Below are positions 39,004 through 47,170 of a stretch of DNA of 64,000 bases, piece after piece. The notes under the pieces were generated by a model that worked only from the letters and a program-made list of their open reading frames with translations, was not told the DNA's origin and did no database searches. The position numbers were made by a program, and so were the translations under genes. Source of the DNA: Nonomuraea aurantiaca (GTDB lineage: Bacteria > Actinomycetota > Actinomycetes > Streptosporangiales > Streptosporangiaceae); contig NZ_JAIWNB010000004.1 in assembly GCF_020215705.1 (NCBI RefSeq), positions 124,001 to 188,000 on the forward strand. The letters run 5' to 3'. Within the stretch, counting starts at the first letter, position 1; each line of letters starts with the position of its first letter.

Positions 39004-41160
39004 ATGCCAGACCCCGAAACAGACCCCGAAACAGACCCCGAAACAGACCCCGAAACAGACCTCGAAACGGCCCTCGAAACGGCCCTCGAAACGGCCCTCG
39101 AAACGGCCAGGGCCCGGCTGCGGCACGAGCTGCTGGACACGGCCTCCGGCACCACCGCCGTCGGCGCGGCCACCGGCCTGACCGACCCCGGCCTCCTGAC
39201 CAGGGCCGCCCTCCCGACCGGTCCCGACGTCTCGACTGACCCCCACGACCTGGCGGATCGCGACGACCGGCCCGGCTCCGATGGCACATGGCCGGACCTC
39301 GACTACGCCGACCGGGGCGACGGCCGGAACTGGGCGCCGCTGGAACACCTGTCCAGGACCCTCACCCTGGCGCTCTCAACGCAGCACCGGCCCACCGCGC
39401 TCACCGCCCTCGAAGCCTGGCGCCGCCGCGGGCCGCGCAGCGCCAACTGGTGGTACAACGAGATCGCCGCACCCCAGCTGGCCGGAGACGCCCTCCTGCT
39501 GCTCGCCGACCGACTCGGCCCGGCCGAGCGCGCGGCCTGGGGCGCCTGGCTCGCGGGCTGCGCGGGCCCCGCGGAGATGACCGGCCAGAACCTCGTCTGG
39601 ACCCAGGCGGTCGTCCTGCGCCACGGCCTGCTGGTGGACGACGCCGGCCTGGTCGCCTCGGCGGTCGCACGGATGGCGACGACCCTGCGGCCGACCCGCG
39701 GCGAGGGGATCCAGGACGACTTCAGCTTCCACCAGCACGGCGCGCAGCTCTACTCCGGCGGCTACGGCTTCGCGCTGGCCGCCGACCTGGGCTTGTGGAT
39801 CTATGTGGTGTACGGGACGCCGTGGGCGTTCGGCGCGGCCGAGGTGGGCTTCTTCACCGATTTCCTGCTGGACGGCCTGCGGTGGGCGATCCATGGGGGC
39901 GCCTTCGACTTCACCGCCATGGGCCGCAACATCACCCGCGCGGACGCCCACCGCCCTACTCCCGATCTGCGGACCGCGATCCGCCGCCTGCGCGCGGCTG
40001 GAGCGCCTCGGCAGGCCGAGCTGGCGGCGTTCGAACAGCACTTGACCAAGGCCGAGCGGCCGACTGCGGGACCCACTGCCGGGTCCGCTGCGGAACTCGC
40101 TGCCGGGACCGCTCTCGGGTCCGCTACCAGGACCGCTGCCGGAACGGCTGCCGGAACCGCTCCCAGGTCCGCTCCGGGGGCCGCTGCTGGGTCCAAGGCG
40201 GCACGGCTCACTACCGGGGCCGGAGGCGCACGGCCCACTGCCACGACCAGGACCGCACGGCCCGCTGCCGGGCCCGTTGGATGTCGTTATTACCCGCGTT
40301 CCGACTACCTCGTCCATCGGCGGCCCGGCTGGTCGGTGTCCGTGCGTATGTCGTCCACCCGTACCGCGCCCACCGAGAGCATGAACGGCGAGAACCTGCG
40401 TGGCCGCCACCTCGGCGACGGCGTCGCCCCCATCCGGGTCGGTGACGGGCCGGAGGACGGCTACCGGGCCGTCATCCCGCTGTGGGACTGGGCGCGGCTG
40501 CCCGGCGTGACCGCCGAGCAGCACCCGGACCCGGCGGCGCCCCTCCCGCGTCCCAACGGTCAGCACGGCGCGTCGCCGGACGTCGGCGGCTGGACGGACG
40601 GCCGCCACGGCATCGCCGTGATGCGCCTGGCGGGGACCGACCGGATCGCGGACGGCTGGAAGGCGTGGTTCTGCTTCGATGACGTCTTCGTCGCGCTCGG
40701 GGCCGGGATCACCGCGCCGTCGGCCGCGTACCCGGTGGTGACGACGATCGACCAACGCCTGGCGACCGGCCCCTTGACGACCGGGCCGTTGACCACCGGG
40801 CACTTCGTGCATCAGGGGCGGATCGGTTACCTGCCGCTGTCCGGCCGGGAATCCCTGTCGGCGCGAGTCGAGCGCCGGAGCGGCAGCTGGTCGGACATCA
40901 CCGCGACGGGGTCCACCGAGACGCTGGCCGCCGAGGTGTTCACCGTCGGCTTCGACCACGGCCCGCGGCCGACCGGCGCCACGTACGCGTGCCTGGTCCT
41001 GCCCGGCGCCGACGCGGCGGACACGGCCGCGCGCTGGGCAGACCCCGGTGTCACCGTGCTGGCCAACACTCCGCTGCTGCAGGCGGTCCGCTGCGACCGC
41101 AGCGGCGTGACCCTCACCGCCCGCCACGACGCCCGAGGGCTGGCCTTCACGCGGAGTTGA
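39004..41160 (+). CDS. Polysaccharide lyase family 8-like protein without signal peptide
   Basis: 718 residues from the ATG at 39004 (GAGGAG 3 nt upstream). The alpha/alpha barrel has PL8 active-site blocks: ANWWYNEIAAPQ, DDFSFHQHGAQLYSGGYG (catalytic His about 243, Tyr about 250) and TAMGRNITR; a beta-sandwich region follows (MSSTRTAPTESMNGENLRG, FCFDDVFVALGAGI). PL8 enzymes cleave hyaluronate, chondroitin or xanthan and are normally secreted. Here the N-terminus is an acidic repeat (DPET units) with no signal or membrane segment. A low-complexity Ala/Gly/Thr linker (about residues 355-425) joins the two domains. Cytosolic action or a lost export signal is inferred. Confidence 0.82.
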   Translation: MPDPETDPETDPETDPETDLETALETALETALETARARLRHELLDTASGTTAVGAATGLTDPGLLTRAALPTGPDVSTDPHDLADRDDRPGSDGTWPDLDYADRGDGRNWAPLEHLSRTLTLALSTQHRPTALTALEAWRRRGPRSANWWYNEIAAPQLAGDALLLLADRLGPAERAAWGAWLAGCAGPAEMTGQNLVWTQAVVLRHGLLVDDAGLVASAVARMATTLRPTRGEGIQDDFSFHQHGAQLYSGGYGFALAADLGLWIYVVYGTPWAFGAAEVGFFTDFLLDGLRWAIHGGAFDFTAMGRNITRADAHRPTPDLRTAIRRLRAAGAPRQAELAAFEQHLTKAERPTAGPTAGSAAELAAGTALGSATRTAAGTAAGTAPRSAPGAAAGSKAARLTTGAGGARPTATTRTARPAAGPVGCRYYPRSDYLVHRRPGWSVSVRMSSTRTAPTESMNGENLRGRHLGDGVAPIRVGDGPEDGYRAVIPLWDWARLPGVTAEQHPDPAAPLPRPNGQHGASPDVGGWTDGRHGIAVMRLAGTDRIADGWKAWFCFDDVFVALGAGITAPSAAYPVVTTIDQRLATGPLTTGPLTTGHFVHQGRIGYLPLSGRESLSARVERRSGSWSDITATGSTETLAAEVFTVGFDHGPRPTGATYACLVLPGADAADTAARWADPGVTVLANTPLLQAVRCDRSGVTLTARHDARGLAFTRS
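39010..39105 (+). repeat. In-frame 12-bp tandem repeat, eight copies
   Basis: Four copies of GACCCCGAAACA, one hybrid and three of GCCCTCGAAACG encode DPET then ALET repeats at the very N-terminus of the polysaccharide lyase. Confidence 0.95.
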
Positions 41161-41172
41161 TGTTTACTTCGT

Positions 41173-41188
41173 TATATCGTTCGATATA
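41173..41188. promoter_or_regulatory. PadR-type operator
   Basis: TATATCG-tt-CGATATA, a 7-bp-arm dyad directly before the PadR gene at 41200. Confidence 0.7.
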
Positions 41189-41199
41189 GCATCCGAGCC

Positions 41200-41724
41200 A
41201 TGATGAACGCACGGCGCGCCCCCGGCGGGGGCGGTCTCGGGCCGACCGGGCGCTTCTTCGGGCCCGGTGAGCTGCGCCTGGCGATCCTGGCCCTGCTCGC
41301 CGAGCAGCCCGGCCACGGTTATCAGGTGATGAACCGCCTCGCCGACCGGTTCAACGGGACGTACGAGCCCAGCGCGGGCTCCATCTACCCGACGCTGCAA
41401 CTGCTGGAGGACGAGGGCCTCGTCCGGGTCGAGGCGGCCGAGGGACGCAAGGTGCACCACATCACCGAGGCGGGCCAGAGCGTGGTCGGCGAGCAGGCCG
41501 AGGAGATCGACCGGCTCTGGGCGCGGGCGGCCAGCCGGGGCGAGTGGGGGATGTTCCGCGAGCCCGAGGCGGCCGAGATCATCGGCCCGGCCCTGCGCCT
41601 GGTGAAGGCCGCGGTCAAGACGCTCGCCCACGCGCACGGCGACCCCCGGGTGGTCGACGAGATCCAGACGATCTTCATCGAGGCCCGCCGCCGGATCGAG
41701 CAACTGGACCCCCGCCGCCGCTGA
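41200..41724 (+). CDS. PadR-family regulator
   Basis: 174 residues. Core: LRLAILALLAEQPGHGYQVMNRLADRF, SAGSIYPTLQLLEDEGLVRVEAAEGRKVHHITEAG, then a helical C-terminus. The N-terminal glycine/phenylalanine stretch is typical of actinobacterial PadR proteins. Preceded by a TATATCG dyad and followed after 82 bp by the siderophore-interacting protein gene, which it probably controls. Confidence 0.93.
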   Translation: MMNARRAPGGGGLGPTGRFFGPGELRLAILALLAEQPGHGYQVMNRLADRFNGTYEPSAGSIYPTLQLLEDEGLVRVEAAEGRKVHHITEAGQSVVGEQAEEIDRLWARAASRGEWGMFREPEAAEIIGPALRLVKAAVKTLAHAHGDPRVVDEIQTIFIEARRRIEQLDPRRR

Positions 41725-41806
41725 CCGTCCGCGCTCGAACCCGTCCGCACGTTCTCGCTCAGCCCGTACGAGCTCAGCCCGCGTCCGCGCTCAGACAGGA
41801 GTTGAC

Positions 41807-42550
41807 ATGAAGACGACCATCACCCGCGCGCTGCGCGACCGGCTGTTCGTCGTCGGGGAGGTGTTGGAGACCGAGCAGGTGACGCCGCGCATGCGGAAGA
41901 TCAGGATCGGCGGCGAGGCCCTGGACGGGCTGAAGTGGACCCCGGGGCAGCACGTCCGGCTGGCGATCAACGACATCTTCGCCGCCCGTACGTGGTTACG
42001 CGGCGAGATCACCGACGCCCTGCGTACGTACTCCGTCTGGCACCACGACCCCAGCTGGCAGACCATCGAGCTGATCGGCTTCGACCACGGCGGCGACGGA
42101 CCTGGCACCACTTGGATCAGGAACGCCCGCCCCGGCCAGGAGATCGCCTTCACCAAGCCGGAAGGCAGCCTTGTGGTACGCCCCGCGCCCTACCATCTGT
42201 TCGCCGGGGAGGAGACGGCGTCGGTCGCGTTCGGCGCGATGCTGCGCGCGCTGCCGCTGGGCGAGACGGTGTTCGGGGCCGTGGAGGCCGATGGGCCCGG
42301 TGACCACCTGGACCTGCCGCGCGAGCTCACCCGGGTCTGCCGCGACGGAGCGTCCGCCGCGGGCTCCGAACTGCTGGTGGAGGCCGTCAGGAAGCTCGAC
42401 CTGCCGGACGAGCCCGGGGTGGCCTACCTCGCCGGGGAGGCCAGGACGATTCAGGCCGTCCGCGCGCATCTCGTACGCGAACGGGGCTGGCAGCGCGGGG
42501 ACGTCCGGACGAAGCCCTTCTGGACGCCCGGCAAGCGCGGCCTCGACTGA
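41807..42550 (+). CDS. Siderophore-interacting protein (FAD-dependent ferric reductase)
   Basis: 247 residues. N-terminal FAD-binding beta barrel (TPRMRKIRIGGEALDGLKWTPGQHVRLAI, LRTYSVWHHD) and C-terminal NAD(P)H-binding region (HLFAGEETASVAFGAMLRAL, GVAYLAGEARTIQAVRAHLVRERGW). The family reduces ferric siderophores in the cytoplasm to release iron. Length is normal. PadR-SIP pairs are common in actinobacteria. No siderophore transport genes are in view. Confidence 0.92.
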   Translation: MKTTITRALRDRLFVVGEVLETEQVTPRMRKIRIGGEALDGLKWTPGQHVRLAINDIFAARTWLRGEITDALRTYSVWHHDPSWQTIELIGFDHGGDGPGTTWIRNARPGQEIAFTKPEGSLVVRPAPYHLFAGEETASVAFGAMLRALPLGETVFGAVEADGPGDHLDLPRELTRVCRDGASAAGSELLVEAVRKLDLPDEPGVAYLAGEARTIQAVRAHLVRERGWQRGDVRTKPFWTPGKRGLD

Positions 42551-42586
42551 CATAGGTGTATACAGCGGGCGTGAGATCCTGGGCTG

Positions 42587-43183
42587 GTGCTTCCTCCGAT
42601 CGATGAGTTGCGTGAGCTGGTCACCACCCGCCTGACCGACTTCGACCGCCGGGAGGTGCCTCCGGCCGAGGGGGTGCGCCGGGCCGCCGTGACGGTGTGC
42701 GTGCTCAGGGACCCGGCCGGCCTGCCGTACACGGTCCTCATCAGGCGGGCGCCGCGCGGGCGCAATCCCGGGCAGTGGGCGCTGCCGGGCGGGCGGCTCG
42801 ACGACGGCGAGCAGCCGGTCGAGGCGGCGCTGCGGGAGCTGGCCGAGGAGACGGCCGTCACCGGCGTCGAGGTGGCCGGGCTGCTCGACGACTTCGTCAC
42901 CGACTCGGGGTTCGTCATCACGCCGGTGGTGGCCTTCGGCGGGGAGCAGCGGCCGGTCGCCGACGCGCACGAGGTGGCCTCGGTGCACGCGGTGCCCCTG
43001 GAGCGGTTCCTGGCGCCGGGGGTGCCGCGCTGGCGCGGCGGGCTGCTGCAGATGCCGCTCGGGCCCTCGATCGTCGTTCACGCGCCGACGGGGGCGATTT
43101 TGTGGCAGTTCGCGGAGGTCGCCCTGCGTGGCCGTGAGCTGCGGGTCTTCGACGTCGCCCAGCCACACTGGACCAGAACCTGA
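42587..43183 (+). CDS. NUDIX hydrolase
   Basis: 198 residues from a GTG. The Nudix box GGRLDDGEQPVEAALRELAEET has the required G-x5-E-x7-RE-L-x-EE; the glycine near its end is Ala. It is preceded by RRAPRGRNPGQWALPGG. This arrangement matches CoA pyrophosphatase (NUDT7/8-like) and related MutT proteins that hydrolyse nucleoside diphosphates linked to other moieties. Substrate unknown. Confidence 0.9.
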   Translation: MLPPIDELRELVTTRLTDFDRREVPPAEGVRRAAVTVCVLRDPAGLPYTVLIRRAPRGRNPGQWALPGGRLDDGEQPVEAALRELAEETAVTGVEVAGLLDDFVTDSGFVITPVVAFGGEQRPVADAHEVASVHAVPLERFLAPGVPRWRGGLLQMPLGPSIVVHAPTGAILWQFAEVALRGRELRVFDVAQPHWTRT

Positions 43184-43238
43184 CCGATTCTTTTGGCCCG
43201 GTGGAATACGTGCCGCCGGATGTCCGTTAGCATCGAAT

Positions 43239-43347
43239 GGCCGATGTGGTCTGTGTCCCCCGGGCCGCAAATTACCGCCTTCACGGAATACCGTTCGGCT
43301 GGAGCCGTGTTGTGCATCTCGCCGAGGAGGCGACCGCCACATCGGCC
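43239..43347 (+). ncRNA. Candidate structured leader RNA (multi-branch junction) before plsC-like gene
   Basis: GGCCGATGTGG (43239-43249) pairs perfectly with CCACATCGGCC (43337-43347), an 11-bp closing helix spanning 87 nt. Inside, in order: ACGG-aata-CCGT, CGGCT-gg-AGCCG and TCGCC-gagga-GGCGA, giving a four-way junction with a longer unpaired 5' segment. A strong terminator-like hairpin follows 11 nt later, then the acyltransferase start. The order aptamer, terminator, gene is riboswitch-like. I could not match it to a known class from memory. Confidence 0.45.
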
Positions 43348-43357
43348 TTAGGCTTTT

Positions 43358-43387
43358 CAGGCGCCCCGGCTCCGGCCGGGGCGCCTG
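43358..43387 (+). terminator. GC-rich hairpin (terminator-like) after candidate RNA
   Basis: CAGGCGCCCCGG (43358-43369) and CCGGGGCGCCTG (43376-43387), a perfect 12-bp stem with a 6-nt loop; no T-run follows. It could terminate the NUDIX transcript or act as the expression platform of the candidate leader RNA. Confidence 0.6.
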
Positions 43388-43431
43388 CTCTAGGGTGGGT
43401 GGCCGGACCGCCGATCATCCAGGAGAGCCCG

Positions 43432-44091
43432 TTGCTGTATCAAGTGGTCAAGTTCGCCGCTACGCCGATCGCCCATGCGATGTGCCGCCCGCACATCTCC
43501 GGCGCGGCGCACGTGCCGAGGACGGGACCGGCGATTCTGGCCGCCAACCACTTGTCGGTGCTCGACTCCTACCTGCTGCCCGCGCTGCTGCCGCGGCACG
43601 TGACGTTCGCCGCCAAGAAGGAGTACTTCTCCGGCAACCCGGTCTCCGGCTGGTTCATGCGCCTGGGTGGCAGCCTGCCCACCGACCGCGACAGCGCGCA
43701 CGCCGCGCAGGAGATGCTCGACGCCGCCGCCGACCTGCTGGACCGCGGCGAACTGTTCGGCATCCACCCCGAGGGCACCCGCTCCCCCGACGGCCGCCTC
43801 TACCGCGGCAAGATCGGTGTGGCCTGGCTGGCGCTCAAGACGGGCGCGCCCGTGCTGCCGGTGGCCCTCAGCGGCACCGAACGCGTGCTGCCGGTCGGCG
43901 CCAAGGTGCCGCGTCCGGCCAGGATCGGCATCACGATCGGCGCGCCGATGCGGTTCGAGGGCGACCACACCAAGGCCCGCGACCGGCGCCGGGTGACCGA
44001 CGAGATCATGGCCGCGATCCGGGAACTGTCCGGCCAGGAATACGTGCCGACCTATGCGTCGAGCTTCAAAGCTGCCAGCAATATGTCCTAA
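43432..44091 (+). CDS. 1-acylglycerol-3-phosphate O-acyltransferase (PlsC-like)
   Basis: 219 residues from the TTG at 43432, chosen because AGGAGAG lies 4 nt before it and family likeness (LYQVVKFAATPIAHAM) starts there. Acyltransferase motif I is NHLSVLDS (a variant of NHxxxxD: Asp kept, the His present), motif III is FGIHPEGTRSPDGRLYRGK, motif IV is VLPVALSG. It transfers an acyl chain to lysophosphatidate at the inner membrane face for phospholipid synthesis. Preceded by a candidate structured RNA and hairpin. Confidence 0.9.
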   Translation: MLYQVVKFAATPIAHAMCRPHISGAAHVPRTGPAILAANHLSVLDSYLLPALLPRHVTFAAKKEYFSGNPVSGWFMRLGGSLPTDRDSAHAAQEMLDAAADLLDRGELFGIHPEGTRSPDGRLYRGKIGVAWLALKTGAPVLPVALSGTERVLPVGAKVPRPARIGITIGAPMRFEGDHTKARDRRRVTDEIMAAIRELSGQEYVPTYASSFKAASNMS

Positions 44092-44137
44092 TTTGTCGCT
44101 AAGCTCTGCAACCTGTCGATGACCTGGGGGCTGACCA

Positions 44138-45742
44138 GTGGCGCGTGGCCGCACCATCGCGATCGTGTCCTGCGTCACCGTGCTGGCGGTGGGGGCCGCT
44201 GCCGGTGGCGCGTACTACGTGCTTCACACCAGAGGCACACCCGCCGAGACGGCGCGGCTCTTCGCCGCCGCCTGGCAGTCGGGTGACAAGGCGGCCATGA
44301 GCGCCACGCTGGCCGCGCCGCAGCAACTGACGGCGTACGACCAGATGCGCACCGGCCTCGCGGTCGAGTCGACCTCGATCAAGCTCGGCGCCGTCACCGA
44401 GTCCGGCGACGACCGGGCGCGCGTGCCGTACACCACGACCTTGAAGCTGAAGAACATCGGCGACTGGACCTACGAGGGACAGATCGACCTGAAGGTGGCC
44501 GACCGCGCCTGGAAGGTCGACTGGACGCCCAAGACCCTGCACCCGTCGCTGACCGCCGGCGCCACGTTCGCGCTCAAGACGCGCTGGCCCGACCGGGCGA
44601 AGATCACCGACGCCGACGGCGGCCGCATCGACGACGGCTCGGCCGGCGGGTCGGTGCAACAGCTCGTCGGCTACCTCGAGAAGGCGACCAAGAAGGACGT
44701 GGCCAAGCTCGGCTCGTCCTACCAGGTCGGCCAGGCCATCGGCCGGGACGGGCTGCAGGCGACGTTCCAGAAGCAGCTGGCGGGCACCCCGGCGACCGAG
44801 ATCAAGGTCGGCGACAAGACGCTGCAGACGATCGAGGGCGGCGAGGGCGAGGATGTGAAGACGACGCTCGACCCGCGCGCGCAGGCCGCGGCGGTGGCCG
44901 CCGTCAAGGACGTCAAGAAGCCCACCTCGATGGTCGCGATCAAGCCGAGCACCGGCGAGATCCTGGCCGTGGTCAACAACCAGGGCGGCTTCAACCGGGC
45001 GCTCGACGGCCGTTATCCGCCGGGCTCGACGTTCAAGGCCGTCACCGCGATCGGGCTGCTGGCGGCCGGGATGTCGCCGGAGGACAAGGTGACCTGCCCG
45101 ATGTACGCGACGGTGGGCGGGTTGAAGATCCGCAACTCGGAGAAGGAGGAGTTCGGGTCGCTGTCGTTCCTCGACTCCTTCGCGCACTCGTGCAACACCA
45201 CGTTCGCGCCGCTCGCCGAGACGCGCCTGGGCGCCGACAAGCTGCTCAAGGCGGCCGAGGACGTCGGGTTCAACCAGCCGCTGAACATCGGGGTGTCGGC
45301 CACCAAGGCGAGCTTCCCCAAGGCGGAGTCGGACGCCGAACTGGCCGCCGAATCGTTCGGGCAGGCCAGGATCACGGCCAGTCCGCTGTCCATGGCCTCG
45401 GTCGCGGCGGCCATCGCCGACGGCACCTGGCGGCCGCCCACGCTGGTGCCCGACCTGAAGCAGAAGGCGGCCGAGCAGCCGCTGCCCGAGGGCGTCAAAA
45501 CCAACCTGCACGCCATGATGGCCGCCGTCGTCTCCAAGGGCACCGCCAAGGCGTCCGGGCTGCCCTCGGGCACGCACGGCAAGACGGGTACGGCCGAGTA
45601 CGGCACCGGCGACAAGCTCCAGACTCATGCCTGGTTCATGGGGTTCAAGGATGACGTGGCCTTCGCCGTGGTGGTGGAGGGCGGCGGCACCGGGGGCAAG
45701 GTCGCGGCCCCGGTGGCGGCCACCTTCCTGCGCCACCTGTGA
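44138..45742 (+). CDS. Penicillin-binding protein (transpeptidase) with NTF2-like N-terminus
   Basis: 534 residues from a GTG. One N-terminal membrane helix (IVSCVTVLAVGAAAGGAYYV), an NTF2/MecA_N-like domain (TPAETARLFAAAWQSGDKAAM to WKVDWTP, residues about 34-130), a short linker domain, then the transpeptidase: SxxK at Ser297 (PPGSTFK), SxN at Ser351 (HSCN), KTG at Lys482 (HGKTGTAEYG). The MecA_N-like domain is common in actinobacterial class B PBPs with low beta-lactam affinity. It crosslinks cell-wall peptidoglycan outside the membrane. Confidence 0.93.
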   Translation: MARGRTIAIVSCVTVLAVGAAAGGAYYVLHTRGTPAETARLFAAAWQSGDKAAMSATLAAPQQLTAYDQMRTGLAVESTSIKLGAVTESGDDRARVPYTTTLKLKNIGDWTYEGQIDLKVADRAWKVDWTPKTLHPSLTAGATFALKTRWPDRAKITDADGGRIDDGSAGGSVQQLVGYLEKATKKDVAKLGSSYQVGQAIGRDGLQATFQKQLAGTPATEIKVGDKTLQTIEGGEGEDVKTTLDPRAQAAAVAAVKDVKKPTSMVAIKPSTGEILAVVNNQGGFNRALDGRYPPGSTFKAVTAIGLLAAGMSPEDKVTCPMYATVGGLKIRNSEKEEFGSLSFLDSFAHSCNTTFAPLAETRLGADKLLKAAEDVGFNQPLNIGVSATKASFPKAESDAELAAESFGQARITASPLSMASVAAAIADGTWRPPTLVPDLKQKAAEQPLPEGVKTNLHAMMAAVVSKGTAKASGLPSGTHGKTGTAEYGTGDKLQTHAWFMGFKDDVAFAVVVEGGGTGGKVAAPVAATFLRHL

Positions 45743-45747
45743 CCCGA

Positions 45748-46431
45748 TCAGCCCGCCAGGCCGCCTCTGTCCAGGCGGGCTCTTTCCGCCGTCCCGGTCT
45801 CGTCCGCGTGGCCCCTTGCCGTGGGGCGGGTGTTCTGGTGGTAGACCCGCCACTGGTCGAGACCGGGGAACGTGCCGATCGTCAACTCCGCCAGCAGCGC
45901 CCCGGTCCACGCCTCCTCGGCCACACTCATGGCCAGGGCGTATTCGGACTCGATGAGGAACAGCCGCGGGATCTCACCGCGCTCGACTTCCAGGGTCTCG
46001 CGCTGGACGGCGATCCGGTCACGGAGCAGGGCGAGCCGCCGCCGGAGCAGCGCGGCGACCTCGTCGGGGTCGAGGCCGCCCATCACCGACAGCCCCGCCT
46101 CGAACCCCGTCGGCTCCCGCTCGGGAGTCCCCAGGAGCTCGCGCGTCCAATCCTCGGCCTCCTCGCGGCCGTCGCCGGTGATGCGGTAGACGGTCCGCTC
46201 GGGCCGGCCCCCTTGCCGCGTGCTCTCCGTGGCCTCGATCAAACCGTGCTTCTCCAGATTGCGTACCACTGTGTAGAAGGAGCCCCACTTGATAGGCATC
46301 TCGCGGTCCTTGCCACGGGCCCGCAGGACGGATGCCATCTCGTACGGATGCATCGGCCGTTCCGCGACCACCGTGAGCACGGCGAGGGCCAGCAGATTGG
46401 CCACCCGGCGTCGTTGCGCCACCCACACCAT
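45748..46431 (-). CDS. PadR-family regulator with VirR-type C-terminus
   Basis: 227 residues from the ATG at 46431; GTG 46428 or ATG 46467 are alternatives, but the latter lies inside a palindrome-rich operator region. Core: LLALAVLTVVAERPMHPYEMASVLRARG, GSFYTVVRNLEKHGLIEATESTRQGGRPERTVYRITGDG, followed by the helical C-terminal domain (LRRRLALLRDRIAVQRETL). Convergent with the PBP gene. Its target is probably itself or a neighbour lost in the repeat-filled region behind it. Confidence 0.9.
   Translation of the reverse strand: MVWVAQRRRVANLLALAVLTVVAERPMHPYEMASVLRARGKDREMPIKWGSFYTVVRNLEKHGLIEATESTRQGGRPERTVYRITGDGREEAEDWTRELLGTPEREPTGFEAGLSVMGGLDPDEVAALLRRRLALLRDRIAVQRETLEVERGEIPRLFLIESEYALAMSVAEEAWTGALLAELTIGTFPGLDQWRVYHQNTRPTARGHADETGTAERARLDRGGLAG
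45750..45781. terminator. Hairpin terminator between convergent genes
   Basis: AGCCCGCC (45750-45757) and GGCGGGCT (45774-45781) then CTTTCC. Ends the PBP transcript and lies within the last codons of the PadR gene. Confidence 0.55.
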
Positions 46432-46440
46432 CCTCTTAGG

Positions 46441-46470
46441 CGAATATTCGTGGGCGACTATACGCATGCG
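46441..46470. promoter_or_regulatory. PadR operator region
   Basis: Perfect palindromes CGAATATTCG (46441-46450) and CGCATGCG (46463-46470, within an ATAC...GTAT dyad) lie just upstream of the chosen PadR start. Confidence 0.5.
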
Positions 46471-46582
46471 AGTATTCCTGGAGCAATAGGGCTTGTTTTC
46501 TTCAGCGGGTGAGATCACGGCCTGCGGACCCAGCAGCCGCGCCTCGTACACGGTGTCTGTCGCCCGGCACCCCACCTCTGAC

Positions 46583-46645
46583 GTCCGGCCCGTCGAGTCC
46601 GGCCCGTGGGTCCAGCCCGTGGGCTCCACCCCGTGGGTCCCAGCC
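46583..46645. repeat. Degenerate 13-14-bp tandem repeat
   Basis: Four units of the form GTCCRGCCCGTGGG at 46583, 46597, 46611 and 46624, plus a partial fifth. Confidence 0.7.
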
Positions 46646-46755
46646 TCAGGCGTCTAGCGCACAGCGGCCCGGCGTCTGGTGCTGAGCGTCTGGCGGCTGG
46701 CGCGCAGCGGTCGGCGCGCGGGCATCGCAAAACGCCGGATATTTCGGGAGATGCG

Positions 46756-47037
46756 TTAGAGCGAGGCGGCCAGTGCCAGTGCCGTGGCGGCCTCGTGACG
46801 CAGGACCATGATCAGCAGCGTGGCGACCAGAGTGGCGATCAGCAGCCAGCTGATCAGGATGATGACCGTCGAGCGGCGCGGCCTGCGCCTGCGACCGGAG
46901 GCCCCGTCGACCTTCTCCTCGCTGCGACGAGCCCGCTCGTTGAACGACTCCAACCTCGCCACGAGTCGCGGATCGTCATCGACGAGGTGCTGCTCGATCT
47001 GCGCCAGCATCCGCTCCTCGTCCTGCGACCAGGCCAT
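46756..47037 (-). CDS. DUF3040-family small membrane protein
   Basis: 93 residues from the ATG at 47037 (GGAGGTG 5 nt upstream). Starts WSQDEERMLAQIEQHLVDDDPRLVARLESF, the hallmark of DUF3040, followed by a basic stretch (RRRRPRR) and one membrane helix (STVIILISWLLIATLVATLLIMVL). DUF3040 proteins are widespread in actinobacteria and of unknown function. Divergent from the radical SAM gene. Confidence 0.9.
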   Translation of the reverse strand: MAWSQDEERMLAQIEQHLVDDDPRLVARLESFNERARRSEEKVDGASGRRRRPRRSTVIILISWLLIATLVATLLIMVLRHEAATALALAASL

Positions 47038-47146
47038 GGGTGCACCTCCGGAACGCAAGCTCTGTGCCGGGTTTCTGCCCAACCATGAAGATCATTAGCC
47101 CCCGCCCAAGCAGGTAATTGCCACCTCTTTTCATTTGCGATCTTCG

Positions 47147-47162
47147 TCGAACTTTTGTTCTA
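47147..47162 (+). promoter_or_regulatory. LexA-like SOS box before radical SAM gene
   Basis: TCGAAC-tttt-GTTCTA differs at one position from the actinobacterial/Gram-positive SOS consensus TCGAAC-N4-GTTCGA and lies 8 bp before the ATG at 47171. Confidence 0.6.
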
Positions 47163-47170
47163 ATCATGGG

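Larger units (their letters stand above)
46432..46755. other. Intergenic region with operator and degenerate repeats
   Basis: About 320 bp between the PadR and DUF3040 genes. It holds the palindromes at 46441-46470 and the 13-14-bp repeats at 46583-46645. I see no gene in it. Confidence 0.5.
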
